Positions 34,562-43,742 are shown, numbered from the stretch's first letter. The stretch is DNA of 64,000 nucleotides from JBFMCC01 sp037445635 (GCA_037445635.1 JBBIKC010000014.1:1-64000), one strand, 5' to 3'. Notes: a model not told the origin generated them from the letters alone. Numbers and translations are program-made.

Positions 34562-34605
34562 GTCACGTTTAAGACCCGACTTGCATTTCTCGACCTATTG
34601 ACCCC

Positions 34606-35676
34606 GTGACAAAAAATCTCCCACTCAACCAAATCCTGCGCGGCGACTGCATCTCCCTGCTCGCCGACCTCCCCGAAGCCTCGGTGGACTTGGTCTTTGC
34701 CGACCCGCCGTACAATCTGCAACTGCGCAATGACCTCTTCCGCCCGAACATGACCAAGGTGGATGCAGTGACGGACGGCTGGGATAGATTTAAGAGTTTT
34801 GCGGAGTACGATGAGTTCACGCGTCAATGGCTCGCGGGCTGCCGCCGCGTTCTCAAGGACACAGGCACAATCTGGGTTATCGGGTCTTATCACAACATCT
34901 ACCGCGTCGGCGCGATTATGCAGGATTTGGGTTTTTGGATTCTGAACGACGTCATCTGGCTCAAGACCAATCCCATGCCCAACTTTCGCGGCGTCCGTTT
35001 CACCAACGCACATGAGACTTTGATCTGGGCACAAAAGAAAAAAGGCGCAAAATACACTTTCAACCACATGGCCATGAAGGCCCTGAACGACGATCTCCAA
35101 ATGCGCTCCGATTGGACAATTCCCCTCTCGACGGGAAAAGAACGCATCAAAGCCAACGGGACAAAGGCGCATCCGACACAGAAGCCCGAAGCGTTGCTCT
35201 ATCGCTTGATTCTCGCGTCCACGAATCCTGGCGATGTGATACTCGATCCGTTCTTCGGTTCAGGCACAACCGGTGCAGTCGCCAAAAAACTTGGGCGTCA
35301 TTTCATCGGCATTGAACGCGATGTGAAGTACATCAAGATCGCACAGAAGCGCATTGACGCGGTCCAAGTCGCAGACTCTGCCAGCCTCGACGTGGCTACA
35401 CGCAGACCAACGCGTGTTCCGTTCGGCGCGTTACTCGAACACGGACTGCTCCTCCCCGGGCAGAAACTCTACTTCGCCAGGGGTGGCAAGTCCGCCAAAA
35501 TACTGGCAAACGGACACATCCGCTGTGGAAAAGTCACAGGCTCGATTCATGCTGTGGCGAAGTCGCTCACGGGCGCGCCCTCGAATGGATGGGAGTTGTG
35601 GTTTTATAATGACAAAGACGGCAACAAACAATCCATTGACACGCTAAGACAAATTATCCGAAGCCATCAACCTTGA
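34606..35676 (+). CDS. Adenine-N6 DNA methyltransferase, CcrM/HinfI-like
   Basis: A 356-residue beta-class methylase: DPPYNLQL (catalytic loop) precedes DPFFGSGTTGAVAKKLGR (SAM-binding), and a C-terminal extension has PFGALLEHGLLLPGQKLYF, as in CcrM/M.HinfI proteins that modify GANTC. No restriction enzyme gene lies next to it, so it is an orphan methylase that may mark replication or expression. It starts with GTG and stands between two xdh genes. Its stop lies in a heptamer array. Confidence 0.88.
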   Translation: MTKNLPLNQILRGDCISLLADLPEASVDLVFADPPYNLQLRNDLFRPNMTKVDAVTDGWDRFKSFAEYDEFTRQWLAGCRRVLKDTGTIWVIGSYHNIYRVGAIMQDLGFWILNDVIWLKTNPMPNFRGVRFTNAHETLIWAQKKKGAKYTFNHMAMKALNDDLQMRSDWTIPLSTGKERIKANGTKAHPTQKPEALLYRLILASTNPGDVILDPFFGSGTTGAVAKKLGRHFIGIERDVKYIKIAQKRIDAVQVADSASLDVATRRPTRVPFGALLEHGLLLPGQKLYFARGGKSAKILANGHIRCGKVTGSIHAVAKSLTGAPSNGWELWFYNDKDGNKQSIDTLRQIIRSHQP

Positions 35677-35705
35677 ACTTTCAGCCTTCAACTTTCGACG
35701 AAGGA
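35671..35705. repeat. Heptamer array at the end of the methylase gene
   Basis: CCTTGAA, CTTTCAG, CCTTCAA, CTTTCGA, CGAAGGA. The methylase stop TGA (35674-35676) is in the first unit; the following xdh ATG is six bases after the array. Confidence 0.75.
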
Positions 35706-35711
35706 CTCACT

Positions 35712-38699
35712 ATGAACCTCACTCTCCACATCAACGGCATTGACCACGAAATCGAAGCGCCCGCGCACACCACCCTGCTCTCCGCCCTGCGCGGACTGGG
35801 TTTCCACGGCGTGAAGTTTGGCGATGAACACGGCCTGACGGGCGCGGACACGGTTCTGCTGGACGGGAAACCTGTCAACGCGGGATCGCTGCTAGCGGCG
35901 CAGGCTGAAGGTCACAAGATTGCCACCATCGAAGCGCTCGGCGAACATCCCGAACAAGGCTGGAAACACACGGAAGGTTTACATCCGTTACAAAAGGCTT
36001 TTGTTGAGAATGGCGCCATCCAATGCGGCTACTGCACGCCCGCGCAAATTCTCGCCGCCAAAGCCCTGCTGGATAAAAACCCCAATCCCACTGAAGCGGA
36101 AGTCCGTGAGGCTATCTCTGGCGTGTTGTGCCGCTGCACGGGGTATCTCAAACCGGTGCAGGCGGTGTTGAAGGCAGCGGCGGAGATGCGGGGAGAGGGC
36201 ACACAAGTAGACAGGTACACAGGTATACAGGGCGGTGAGCCGATGGAGTTTCCGCCAACAGACTCGGGCAGCGGCGAGACGCTGACGCAGACGCGCACGC
36301 TGCCGAAGATGGTCGTCACGCCGGAGACGAAAGCCTGGCAAATGGTGGGCAAGCCCGAGGTCAAGGTGGATGCGGTGAAACTCGTGCAGGGCAAGCCCGC
36401 TTTCGCGGCAGACTTCGAAAAGCGCGGTCTGCTTCATGCCAAAGTCCTGCACTCGCCGCACGCGCACGCGCGCATCAAGCGCATTGACGCCAGCAAAGCG
36501 CGCGCGCTCGAAGGCGTCGCCGCGGTGTTGACCTGGCAGGATATCCCGCGCGTCGTCTATTCCACCGCGGGGCAGTCCGACCCCATCCCCGGCCCGCTCG
36601 ATACGTTCTCGCTCGATAACAAGGTTCGCTTCGTCGGCGACCGCGTCGCGTTCGTCGCGGCAGAGACGCCCGAAATTGCCGAGAAGGCGCTCTCGCTGAT
36701 TGACGTGGAATACGACATCCTGCCCGCCATTTTGGATTCGCGCGAAGCCATGACCAGCCCGATTCGGATTCACGACGAGCCGGAGTATGTCAACTTTGCC
36801 GACTCCAACCCCGAAAAGAATCTCGCCGCGCACATCCGCATTGACATCGGCGACGTGGAGAAGGGCTTCGCTGAAGCCGACCAAATCTTCGAAGCCGAAT
36901 ACGAAGTGCCGAAGGTGCAGCAGGCGCACATCGAGCCGCATGTGTGCGTCACGTATTGGGATGAAGATGACCGCCTCGTCATTCGGACCTCGACTCAGGT
37001 CCCGTTTCATGTGAGGCGGATGCTTGCCCCGGTGCTGGGACTGCCCGTCAAGCGCATCCGCGTCATCAAGCCGCGCATCGGCGGCGGGTTCGGCGGCAAA
37101 CAGGAAGTGTTGATGGAAGACGTGGCCGCGCACTTGACCATCGCCACCGGGCGCCCGGTCATTTACGAATACACGCGCGAGGAGGAATTCACCGCGGCGC
37201 GTTCGCGTCATCCCATGCGAATCAAAATGAAGACGGGCGTGAAGAAAGACGGGACGATTACCGCCAATGAAATGTACGCGCTTTCGGATACGGGCGCGTA
37301 TGGCTGCCACGCGCTGACCGTGACCGGCAACACGGGTCACAAGGCGATGGCGCTCTATGTCGGCGATGGCGAGTACCGCAAGTCGCCCAATATCCGCTTC
37401 TATGCGGACGTGGTGTACACCAACACACCGCCCGCCGGCGCGTTCCGCGGCTACGGCGTGCCGCAGGGTTACTGGCCCGTGGATCGTCACATGGAAAAGA
37501 TTGCGCGCGCGATGGGCTTCGACCCCATCGAGTTCCGCCTGAAGAACGCCATCCGCCCCGGAGAATATCATCCCTTCAGCACCGCCTGGAACGAAGGACG
37601 CGAGCCGCGGCCCGAAATCATCCACACGGTGGGATTGGAGCAGTGCGCGGCGCAGGGCAAAGCCGCGATTGGGTGGGACCAGAAGTTTGGGAATGAGGAG
37701 TGGCATGTAGGACGGGCTTTTAGCCCGTCTGGACAGGCTGAAAGCCTGTCCCACAAACGCAAAGGAATCGGTGTTGCGCTCGTCATGCAAGGCACAGCCA
37801 TCCCCTACCTCGACATGGGCGGCGCATCCATCAAGATGAACGACGATGGCTCTTTCAACCTCCTCGTCGGCGCAACGGACCTGGGGACGGGCTCGGATAC
37901 CGTCCTCGCGCAGATGGCGGCGGAAGTGCTGGGCGTGCCGGTGGAAGACATCATCACCTACTCATCCGACACCGACTTCACGCCGTTCGACAAGGGCGCG
38001 TACGCGTCCTCAACAACATACATTTCAGGAACCGCTGTGACGAAGGCCGCGCAGATTTGCGCCGAACGAATCAAGGTGCGGGCGGCGAAGATGTTGGGCG
38101 AGCCCGAATATTCGAATATTCGATTATCGAACCGTCAAGCCATCGCTCCCAACGGCAAATCGGTTTCGCTCGCAGAGATCGCGTTGGATACGCTGCACAA
38201 GAGCGAGCAGGAACAAATCATGGGAGTCGCGTCCTATGTCTCGCCGTCGTCGCCGCCGCCGTTTGCGGCGCAATTCGCCGAAGTGACCGTGGATACCGAA
38301 ACGGGTCAGGTCACGGTGGACAAACTCGTTATGGCGGTGGATTCGGGCGTCATCGTGAATCCCCTCACCGCGTCGGGACAAATCGAAGGCGGCATGACGC
38401 AAGCCCTCGGCTACGCCGTCTGCGAAGAGATGACCTGGGACGAGCAGGGGCGCATCCGCCAGCGCGACTTCGACAAGTATCACATCTTCCGCGCCGATGA
38501 AATGCCCCAACTGGAAACCATCTTCGTGGAAACCTTCGAGCCGACGCATCCGTTTGGGGTCAAGGCGGTGGCGGAAATCCCGATGGACGGCGTCGCGCCC
38601 GCAGTGGGCAACGCGATTCTGGACGCGCTGGGCGTGAACATTGACTCGATCCCCATCACACCGGAGAAGGTGTGGCGGGCGCTGAAGATGCGGCTATAA
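35712..38699 (+). CDS. Xanthine-dehydrogenase-family FeS/molybdopterin subunit fusion
   Basis: A 995-residue fusion. Residues 1-165 match the small iron-sulfur subunit; the second cluster is intact (QCGYCTP and LCRCTGY), but all four Cys of the plant-ferredoxin-type cluster are replaced (GDEHGLTGADTVLLDG where GCxxxxCGACTVLLDG is normal, and no Cys in the following NAGSLLA). The rest is the molybdopterin subunit with RIGGGFGGK, AFRGYGVPQ and the final GVKAVAEIPMDG with its Glu. The substrate is unknown. A 50-base palindromic element lies in frame at about residues 666-681. XdhC, needed for cofactor sulfuration, is 5.7 kb downstream. Confidence 0.9.
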   Translation: MNLTLHINGIDHEIEAPAHTTLLSALRGLGFHGVKFGDEHGLTGADTVLLDGKPVNAGSLLAAQAEGHKIATIEALGEHPEQGWKHTEGLHPLQKAFVENGAIQCGYCTPAQILAAKALLDKNPNPTEAEVREAISGVLCRCTGYLKPVQAVLKAAAEMRGEGTQVDRYTGIQGGEPMEFPPTDSGSGETLTQTRTLPKMVVTPETKAWQMVGKPEVKVDAVKLVQGKPAFAADFEKRGLLHAKVLHSPHAHARIKRIDASKARALEGVAAVLTWQDIPRVVYSTAGQSDPIPGPLDTFSLDNKVRFVGDRVAFVAAETPEIAEKALSLIDVEYDILPAILDSREAMTSPIRIHDEPEYVNFADSNPEKNLAAHIRIDIGDVEKGFAEADQIFEAEYEVPKVQQAHIEPHVCVTYWDEDDRLVIRTSTQVPFHVRRMLAPVLGLPVKRIRVIKPRIGGGFGGKQEVLMEDVAAHLTIATGRPVIYEYTREEEFTAARSRHPMRIKMKTGVKKDGTITANEMYALSDTGAYGCHALTVTGNTGHKAMALYVGDGEYRKSPNIRFYADVVYTNTPPAGAFRGYGVPQGYWPVDRHMEKIARAMGFDPIEFRLKNAIRPGEYHPFSTAWNEGREPRPEIIHTVGLEQCAAQGKAAIGWDQKFGNEEWHVGRAFSPSGQAESLSHKRKGIGVALVMQGTAIPYLDMGGASIKMNDDGSFNLLVGATDLGTGSDTVLAQMAAEVLGVPVEDIITYSSDTDFTPFDKGAYASSTTYISGTAVTKAAQICAERIKVRAAKMLGEPEYSNIRLSNRQAIAPNGKSVSLAEIALDTLHKSEQEQIMGVASYVSPSSPPPFAAQFAEVTVDTETGQVTVDKLVMAVDSGVIVNPLTASGQIEGGMTQALGYAVCEEMTWDEQGRIRQRDFDKYHIFRADEMPQLETIFVETFEPTHPFGVKAVAEIPMDGVAPAVGNAILDALGVNIDSIPITPEKVWRALKMRL
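37706..37755. repeat. Double-hairpin element in frame in the Mo subunit
   Basis: GACGGGCTTTTAGCCCGTC and GGACAGGCTGAAAGCCTGTC(C) form two adjacent hairpins flanked by TGT and ACA. It encodes the HVGRAFSPSGQAESLSHK stretch, which looks foreign to the family, and leaves the frame open. Confidence 0.8.
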
Positions 38700-38716
38700 T
38701 TGAGGAGGAGGCAGAA

Positions 38717-38962
38717 ATGGTCATGCTTACAGATAAAAACGTACAATTCGTCGTTGGAGAAAAGGGAAAACCGACTGGCGTCCTTGTAAATCTAAAAACA
38801 TGGAAAAAGATCATCGAGGCGCTCGAAGACGCCGAGGATATAGAAATCGCCCGCCATGCTTTAGCGGAAATTGACGCGGCTGGCGGCAGCCTGGAGAAAG
38901 CGGGATATATCCCATGGTCGAAGGCCCGCGCCGAGTGGGAGAAACCGGATGCCAAAAAGTAA
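38717..38962 (+). CDS. Antitoxin-like protein of a type II pair
   Basis: An 81-residue protein (FVVGEKGKPTGVLVNLKTWKKIIEALEDAED) of the kind that accompanies RelE/ParE toxins (Phd/YefM-like). The ATG after GAGGAGGAGG is used. It overlaps the toxin gene by 14 bases and begins 17 bases after the xdh stop. Confidence 0.72.
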   Translation: MVMLTDKNVQFVVGEKGKPTGVLVNLKTWKKIIEALEDAEDIEIARHALAEIDAAGGSLEKAGYIPWSKARAEWEKPDAKK

Positions 38963-39251
38963 GCCGCAGGCGCTTCTCAAGCCAAGCGCATGGGGCGACC
39001 TGCGTCGCTTGCCGGGCAATATCCGCCGCAGGATTATTCGTGAAATTAACCATCTCGAATCCAATCCGAGGCCGCCGCACAGCAAACGCCTAAAATCAAA
39101 GAATGCGCTGCGGGAGATTAGAAGACTGCGCATTGATCAATGGCGTATCGTTTACTGGCTGAACGAGGATCAACCCGTCATCTTTGCCATTCGAAAGCGG
39201 CCTCCATACAAATACGAGGACGTGGAAGAATTACTCATGGGGCGTGAATAA
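38949..39251 (+). CDS. RelE/ParE-family toxin
   Basis: A 100-residue basic protein (LRRLPGNIRRRIIREINHLE, RLKSKNALREIRRLRIDQWRIVYW). The strand-turn-strand with R-x-RIVYW is the RelE/ParE core; RelE types cut mRNA on the ribosome, ParE types poison gyrase, and the sequence does not separate the two. It overlaps the antitoxin and its TAA overlaps the pyrophosphatase ATG by one base. Confidence 0.8.
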   Translation: MPKSKPQALLKPSAWGDLRRLPGNIRRRIIREINHLESNPRPPHSKRLKSKNALREIRRLRIDQWRIVYWLNEDQPVIFAIRKRPPYKYEDVEELLMGRE

Positions 39252-40594
39252 TGCCCGACCAAATTTTCGTCATCGGCCACGTCAACCCCGATACCGATTC
39301 GATCGCGTCCGCGCTGGGCTACGCCTGGCTGCTGCGCGAACGCGATAAGGTCAACGCGGTCGCGGCGCGGGCGGGCGCGCTCAATCCACAGACGGCGTGG
39401 GTGCTGAAAAAACTCGCGCTCGACGCGCCCCTCCTGCTCACCGACGCGTCGCCGCGCTTCGAATCGGTCATGCAGAGACTCGACAGCCTGCCGCCCGACG
39501 CGCAACTCGGCGCAGCCTGGACCCTCGCCAGCAAAACGGGCGGCGTCGCGCCCATCGTCAACGCGGACGGCACGCCCTTCGGCCTGATCAACGGCCTCAG
39601 CCTGTTCAAATATTTTTCGGAGACCCTCGGCCCGCGTCCGGGCGACACGACCGTGCGCGAGATGATGTCCGCGCCGTGCCGCGACGCGGCCAACACGAAC
39701 GTCCCGAAATACGCCGCCGGCGCGCACATCCGCGATTCGCTCAACCGCATCCTGCGCGACGAACTCGACGATTACTGGGTGGTGGACGAGAACGGCCGTT
39801 ATCTCGGCATCGCCCGCCAGCGCAACCTGCTCAACCCGCCGCGCCTCAAAATCATCCTCGTGGATCACAACGAGCCGCGCCAGGCCATCGCCGCGCTCGA
39901 AGAGGCCGAACTGCTCGAAATCCTCGACCATCACCGCCTCGGCAACCCGCACACGCACGCGCCGATTCGCTTCACGGTGGACATCGTCGGCTCGACCTCG
40001 ACTCTCGTCACCGAACAGGCCGTCGAGGCGGGACTCTCCGCCCCGCCCGCGCTGGCAGGTGCGCTTCTGGCGGGACTTCTATCTGATACCCTTATCTTGA
40101 CCTCCCCCACCACCACCCCGCGCGACCGCGCCGCCGCGGACAAACTGGCGCGCTGGGCCTTCGTCGGCGGGAGTCCGCTCGAAGGCGAGACCATCGAGTC
40201 GTACGGCAAAGCCGTCCTCGCCGCGGGCGCGGGACTCTCCAACCGCAAACCCGAAGACGTGGTCAGCACGGACATCAAGCCCTACGTCGCGGGCGGATTC
40301 AAATTCGCCGTCGCGCAGGCCGAAGTGACCGACCTGATGCAGATTGGCGAGCACCTCCAGCCGCTCACCCAGGCCCTTGACGCCCTGCGCGACAAGCGCG
40401 GTTATGATTTCGTCATGTTGCTCATCACCGACATCGTGCGCGGCTCCAGCCGCTTGATCCTGTCCTCCTCCGCCCCGCCCGTCCTCGCCGACCTGCCCTA
40501 CCCGCCCCTGCCCGATGGCACCCGCGACGCGCCGGGTGTGGTTTCGAGGAAGAAACAGTTGTTGCCGGTAGTGCTGGGATTGCTGGAGATGTGA
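39251..40594 (+). CDS. Manganese-dependent inorganic pyrophosphatase with CBS-like insert
   Basis: A 447-residue family II pyrophosphatase. The DHH motifs are VIGHVNPDTDSIASA, ILVDHNEPRQ, ILDHHRLG; the DHHA2 part is near LSNRKPEDV and the C-terminal RKKQLLP. A region of about residues 60-190 (TVREMMSAPCRD, ILRDELDDYWVVDENGRYLGI) is CBS-like and would bind adenine nucleotides to regulate activity, as in known CBS-PPases. Its start overlaps the toxin stop. Confidence 0.88.
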   Translation: MPDQIFVIGHVNPDTDSIASALGYAWLLRERDKVNAVAARAGALNPQTAWVLKKLALDAPLLLTDASPRFESVMQRLDSLPPDAQLGAAWTLASKTGGVAPIVNADGTPFGLINGLSLFKYFSETLGPRPGDTTVREMMSAPCRDAANTNVPKYAAGAHIRDSLNRILRDELDDYWVVDENGRYLGIARQRNLLNPPRLKIILVDHNEPRQAIAALEEAELLEILDHHRLGNPHTHAPIRFTVDIVGSTSTLVTEQAVEAGLSAPPALAGALLAGLLSDTLILTSPTTTPRDRAAADKLARWAFVGGSPLEGETIESYGKAVLAAGAGLSNRKPEDVVSTDIKPYVAGGFKFAVAQAEVTDLMQIGEHLQPLTQALDALRDKRGYDFVMLLITDIVRGSSRLILSSSAPPVLADLPYPPLPDGTRDAPGVVSRKKQLLPVVLGLLEM

Positions 40595-40610
40595 TAACAA
40601 GGAGGCTCCT

Positions 40611-42581
40611 TTGACTTGGTGGGCTCAAAACAAGGATGCGATTACTGCCATTGGTGCAGTTATTACTGCCGCTCTGGCTATTGGGGGCATTATTTGGGCA
40701 GTCATCAAATGGGGTTTCCTGCGCGGCTGGCAAAGAAAGTTGCGTGTCGATGTAAAAGTCTTTGAGGTCATCACCGACCCTGCCAAACTTCTCCCAAAAC
40801 TCTTTGCCACCGAAAACGATGACAGCCCACTTGCCGACCATAACATTAAGTACCAGCCGCGCGACCCAAAGCGCGACATTCAAGCAGAACTAAAAGCCGC
40901 GCTGAATCTCTCAAGATACTTACTGATTACCGCGCCAACAGGATATGGTAAAACCCGTGAGGCAGGGGTATTGGCGCAAACCATGATGCTGGAAGGCTGG
41001 CGGGTCTTGCGGATCAAATCGGGCTGGCTGGATATTCCCAAGACATTGCCCGAAGAACTCAACAATAACCGTTCACGCGTTTTGATTTTGCTCGATGATT
41101 TGAATGGCCTATTCAGCACAGGCGAACGAACCCAATCGCCGCGTGCAGAACAAATTCCTTTTCTAAGCGAAGCATCCTATCACGACCGCCTTCTCCAGGT
41201 ACTGGATACGCTGGAAGGTATGTGCACAGAGAGCGAAATTCGCGTCATTGCCACCGCCCGCAGCGAGGCGGATCAATGGAAATTGTTGAATTACGATGAG
41301 AAAGATAAACTTTGGAAACGATTCAAACGCGTTGAAATTTCCGAGCCTGCCGACAGCGTAATTGTCAGGCTGCTGGAAGACGCCACCAAACAAACTGATC
41401 TGAAAGCAAACCCAGAGGAGTTTGAAGCAATTGCACGTAAAAGTGATGGGACTTACCGAAATATCTTACTAAATTTACGCCGTTGGAAAGCGCAAAACAA
41501 GCGGGTCAGCAAGGATGACTTTACTGAAACCTTGAATGGTTCCTGGCGGGATATTTACGAACGCGCCGTCGCAAAACATCCATCCGTGAAGTATATCTAT
41601 GATGCCATTGATATTTTGAGACAGGCGGGAATTGACCTGTTTCCATTTTTGGTTGAATCGGCCGCGGTAATGATCTGGGGTGGAAGTTATTTTCAAAGAT
41701 TTTTCCGAGGGAGGAAAATTCATCGCGCCATCCATTTCCTGACAAAAGAAACAACCATACTAAGACAAACAAACCATAAACTTGTCCCAAGTGATGGACA
41801 GATCGAAGCCAAAAAACCCACCATCCATTGGGATTCCTATTCACAGCCGCTAATTCAGTTGGTATTAGGTCATTCCAATCGTAATATTAGCGGTTCCATT
41901 TACGGGCTGGCGATAGCGCTTTATTACAAAAACCAGTTCGAGCAATCCTACCAAATGATCCAAAAATACACTCAACTGGAATCGTCTGATCCGAATGGTC
42001 ATAATGTAACTGGAGTTTTACTGGCGAGCCTCAAACGCTACGACGAAGCCGAAGCCGCCTATCGCAAAGCCATCGAACTCAATCCGTCGTACGCCGCCGC
42101 CTACTACAACTTGGGCTTGCTGTTACATGAAAAACTCAAACGCTACGACGAAGCCGAAGCCGCCTATCGCAAAGCCATCGAACTCAATCCGTCGTACGCC
42201 GCCGCCTACAATAACCTTGTGATTCTTCTTCGAATAACAAATAGAACCGATGAAACCATCCCATTATTGGAAAAGATCATAGAAATCAATCCGCAGGATT
42301 TTAATTCATATCTTGCGCTTGCTTCCATTGCCAAACAAGCGGGTAGAAAAGCATCGGAAGAGCATGTTGAAAAGGCGCGAAAACTCCTACCGGAAGATGA
42401 TTGGTACAACCGCGCCTGCCTTGAAAGCGTGTGTGACAACTTCGATTCTGCTTTTGAGTATCTTGAAAAAGCCGCGCAAAGAGAGAGATTCAACCCCGCC
42501 TGGGCATGGCAAGACCCCGACCTGCAATGGATCAGGGACGACCCCAGGTTCAGAGAAATCGTTGGCACAAAACCCGAGTAG
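40611..42581 (+). CDS. Membrane-anchored NTPase with TPR repeats
   Basis: A 656-residue protein. An N-terminal helix (AITAIGAVITAALAIGGIIW) precedes a P-loop (ITAPTGYGKT, about 105-114), a Walker B box (RVLILLDDLNGLF, about 157-169) and a sensor-like VIATARSEAD. The C-terminal part has TPR units, two coded by identical 75-base DNA repeats. STAND-like design, as in the NACHT gene at 19 kb. The DNA is AT-richer than its neighbours. The start is TTG with AAGGAGG six bases upstream. Confidence 0.75.
   Translation: MTWWAQNKDAITAIGAVITAALAIGGIIWAVIKWGFLRGWQRKLRVDVKVFEVITDPAKLLPKLFATENDDSPLADHNIKYQPRDPKRDIQAELKAALNLSRYLLITAPTGYGKTREAGVLAQTMMLEGWRVLRIKSGWLDIPKTLPEELNNNRSRVLILLDDLNGLFSTGERTQSPRAEQIPFLSEASYHDRLLQVLDTLEGMCTESEIRVIATARSEADQWKLLNYDEKDKLWKRFKRVEISEPADSVIVRLLEDATKQTDLKANPEEFEAIARKSDGTYRNILLNLRRWKAQNKRVSKDDFTETLNGSWRDIYERAVAKHPSVKYIYDAIDILRQAGIDLFPFLVESAAVMIWGGSYFQRFFRGRKIHRAIHFLTKETTILRQTNHKLVPSDGQIEAKKPTIHWDSYSQPLIQLVLGHSNRNISGSIYGLAIALYYKNQFEQSYQMIQKYTQLESSDPNGHNVTGVLLASLKRYDEAEAAYRKAIELNPSYAAAYYNLGLLLHEKLKRYDEAEAAYRKAIELNPSYAAAYNNLVILLRITNRTDETIPLLEKIIEINPQDFNSYLALASIAKQAGRKASEEHVEKARKLLPEDDWYNRACLESVCDNFDSAFEYLEKAAQRERFNPAWAWQDPDLQWIRDDPRFREIVGTKPE
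42030..42209 (+). repeat. Exact 75-base TPR duplication, period 105
   Basis: 42030-42104 and 42135-42209 are identical, each coding for the same KRYDEAEAAYRKAIELNPSY type of TPR helix pair. Identity at every base means recent duplication or gene conversion. Confidence 0.92.
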
Positions 42582-42588
42582 TGCAGAG

Positions 42589-42613
42589 CTCCGAGATTTT
42601 CAAAATCTCGGAG
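42589..42613. repeat. Perfect palindrome after the TPR NTPase gene
   Basis: CTCCGAGATTTT and AAAATCTCGGAG around a central C; short T-rich tail. It may be a dispersed palindrome or serve as a terminator. Confidence 0.6.
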
Positions 42614-42651
42614 TCCTCTTTGGGCGGTTGCACGCGGGGTAAAATCATCCC

Positions 42652-43701
42652 ATGCCGCCTCCCGACCTCGATGGCAAATACACCTCCGGCAAGCGCCGCT
42701 CGCGTCTCTTTCGCTCCCCGCGGCGGGCTTCACTGCCGTTCAGCCTGATTCTCCTCGCGCTCATCGGCCTGCTCTTCTGGCTGGTGCCCACCGCTCCCCC
42801 ACTTACGGACATCTTCCCGGCTGGCACAGGCTTCACCCTGCCGCCGCGCACGGCCATGCCCACGTCCACGCCGCGTCCCATTGACGAGCACGGCGGGCAG
42901 ATCATCTTCACCTGCACGCGCAGCGACATTAATCAAATCTGCATGATCAACGCCGACGGCACAGGCCTCGTCCGCCTGACGAACGACGACTCGAACGATT
43001 ACTATCCCGTCCTCGATCCGCTCAGCGACGTGGTCGTCTTTGCCTCCCTGCAACAAGGTAGTTTCGACCTGTTCATGATGCTGTTGAAAGACCAGAAACT
43101 GTTTCAATTGACAACCGCCATCGGCAACGCTTTCTCGCCAAAATTTTCTCCCGATGGAGAGCAACTGCTCTTCCTCAATCAGGCCGCGCAGGGTCCGTCT
43201 GCCATCTGGGTGATGGGACGCATGGGCGATGACCCGCGCCTGCTCTACGCGGGACAGAATCCCATCGTGGCCGCGGCCTGGTCGCCGGACGGCCAGAGCA
43301 TCGCCTTCGCCATGTCCGTGGAACGCGCCTTCGCCTACGAAATCTTCCTCCTCGACATCAACCATCCCGACCAGCCGCCGCGCCGCATCACCCGCGGCAT
43401 CCCCGACATCGGCGGCAGTCTCGACTGGTCGCCTGACGGCACGAACCTGTTGATCTACGCGGGCCCAGTCAATGGACGCGAAATCTACCGCCTCGATCTC
43501 GCGACGGGGGACGTCACGCAATTGACCTTCGGCGGGAACAACGCCGCCGCGGCCTACTCGCCCGACGGGCAGTACATCGTCTTCAACTCCTTGCGCAACA
43601 ATGGTCAGGCCGACCTCTTCATCATGCGCGCCGACGGTCACAGCACGCGGCAGTTGACCGACGATCCTGAACCCGACTGGCAGCCGCAATGGGGGCCGTA
43701 A
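42652..43701 (+). CDS. Membrane-anchored TolB-like beta-propeller protein
   Basis: A 349-residue protein: one helix (LPFSLILLALIGLLFWLV), a Pro/Thr-rich linker, then about six blades with the WSPDG or FSPDG repeat (FSPDGEQLLF, WSPDGQSIAF, WSPDGTNLLI, YSPDGQYIVF). Such propellers bind peptides or sugars outside the membrane; no catalytic motif. TAAAAT six bases before the ATG suggests a leaderless start. Confidence 0.82.
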   Translation: MPPPDLDGKYTSGKRRSRLFRSPRRASLPFSLILLALIGLLFWLVPTAPPLTDIFPAGTGFTLPPRTAMPTSTPRPIDEHGGQIIFTCTRSDINQICMINADGTGLVRLTNDDSNDYYPVLDPLSDVVVFASLQQGSFDLFMMLLKDQKLFQLTTAIGNAFSPKFSPDGEQLLFLNQAAQGPSAIWVMGRMGDDPRLLYAGQNPIVAAAWSPDGQSIAFAMSVERAFAYEIFLLDINHPDQPPRRITRGIPDIGGSLDWSPDGTNLLIYAGPVNGREIYRLDLATGDVTQLTFGGNNAAAAYSPDGQYIVFNSLRNNGQADLFIMRADGHSTRQLTDDPEPDWQPQWGP

Positions 43702-43742
43702 AATACGCCTCGCGTCGTTTATAATCACCTTCAGGAGTCCAC

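Noticed and set aside
35988..37790. Open frame of 600 codons on the minus strand opposite the xdh fusion
   Set aside because: Same reason; the plus-strand protein has catalytic motifs over its whole length.
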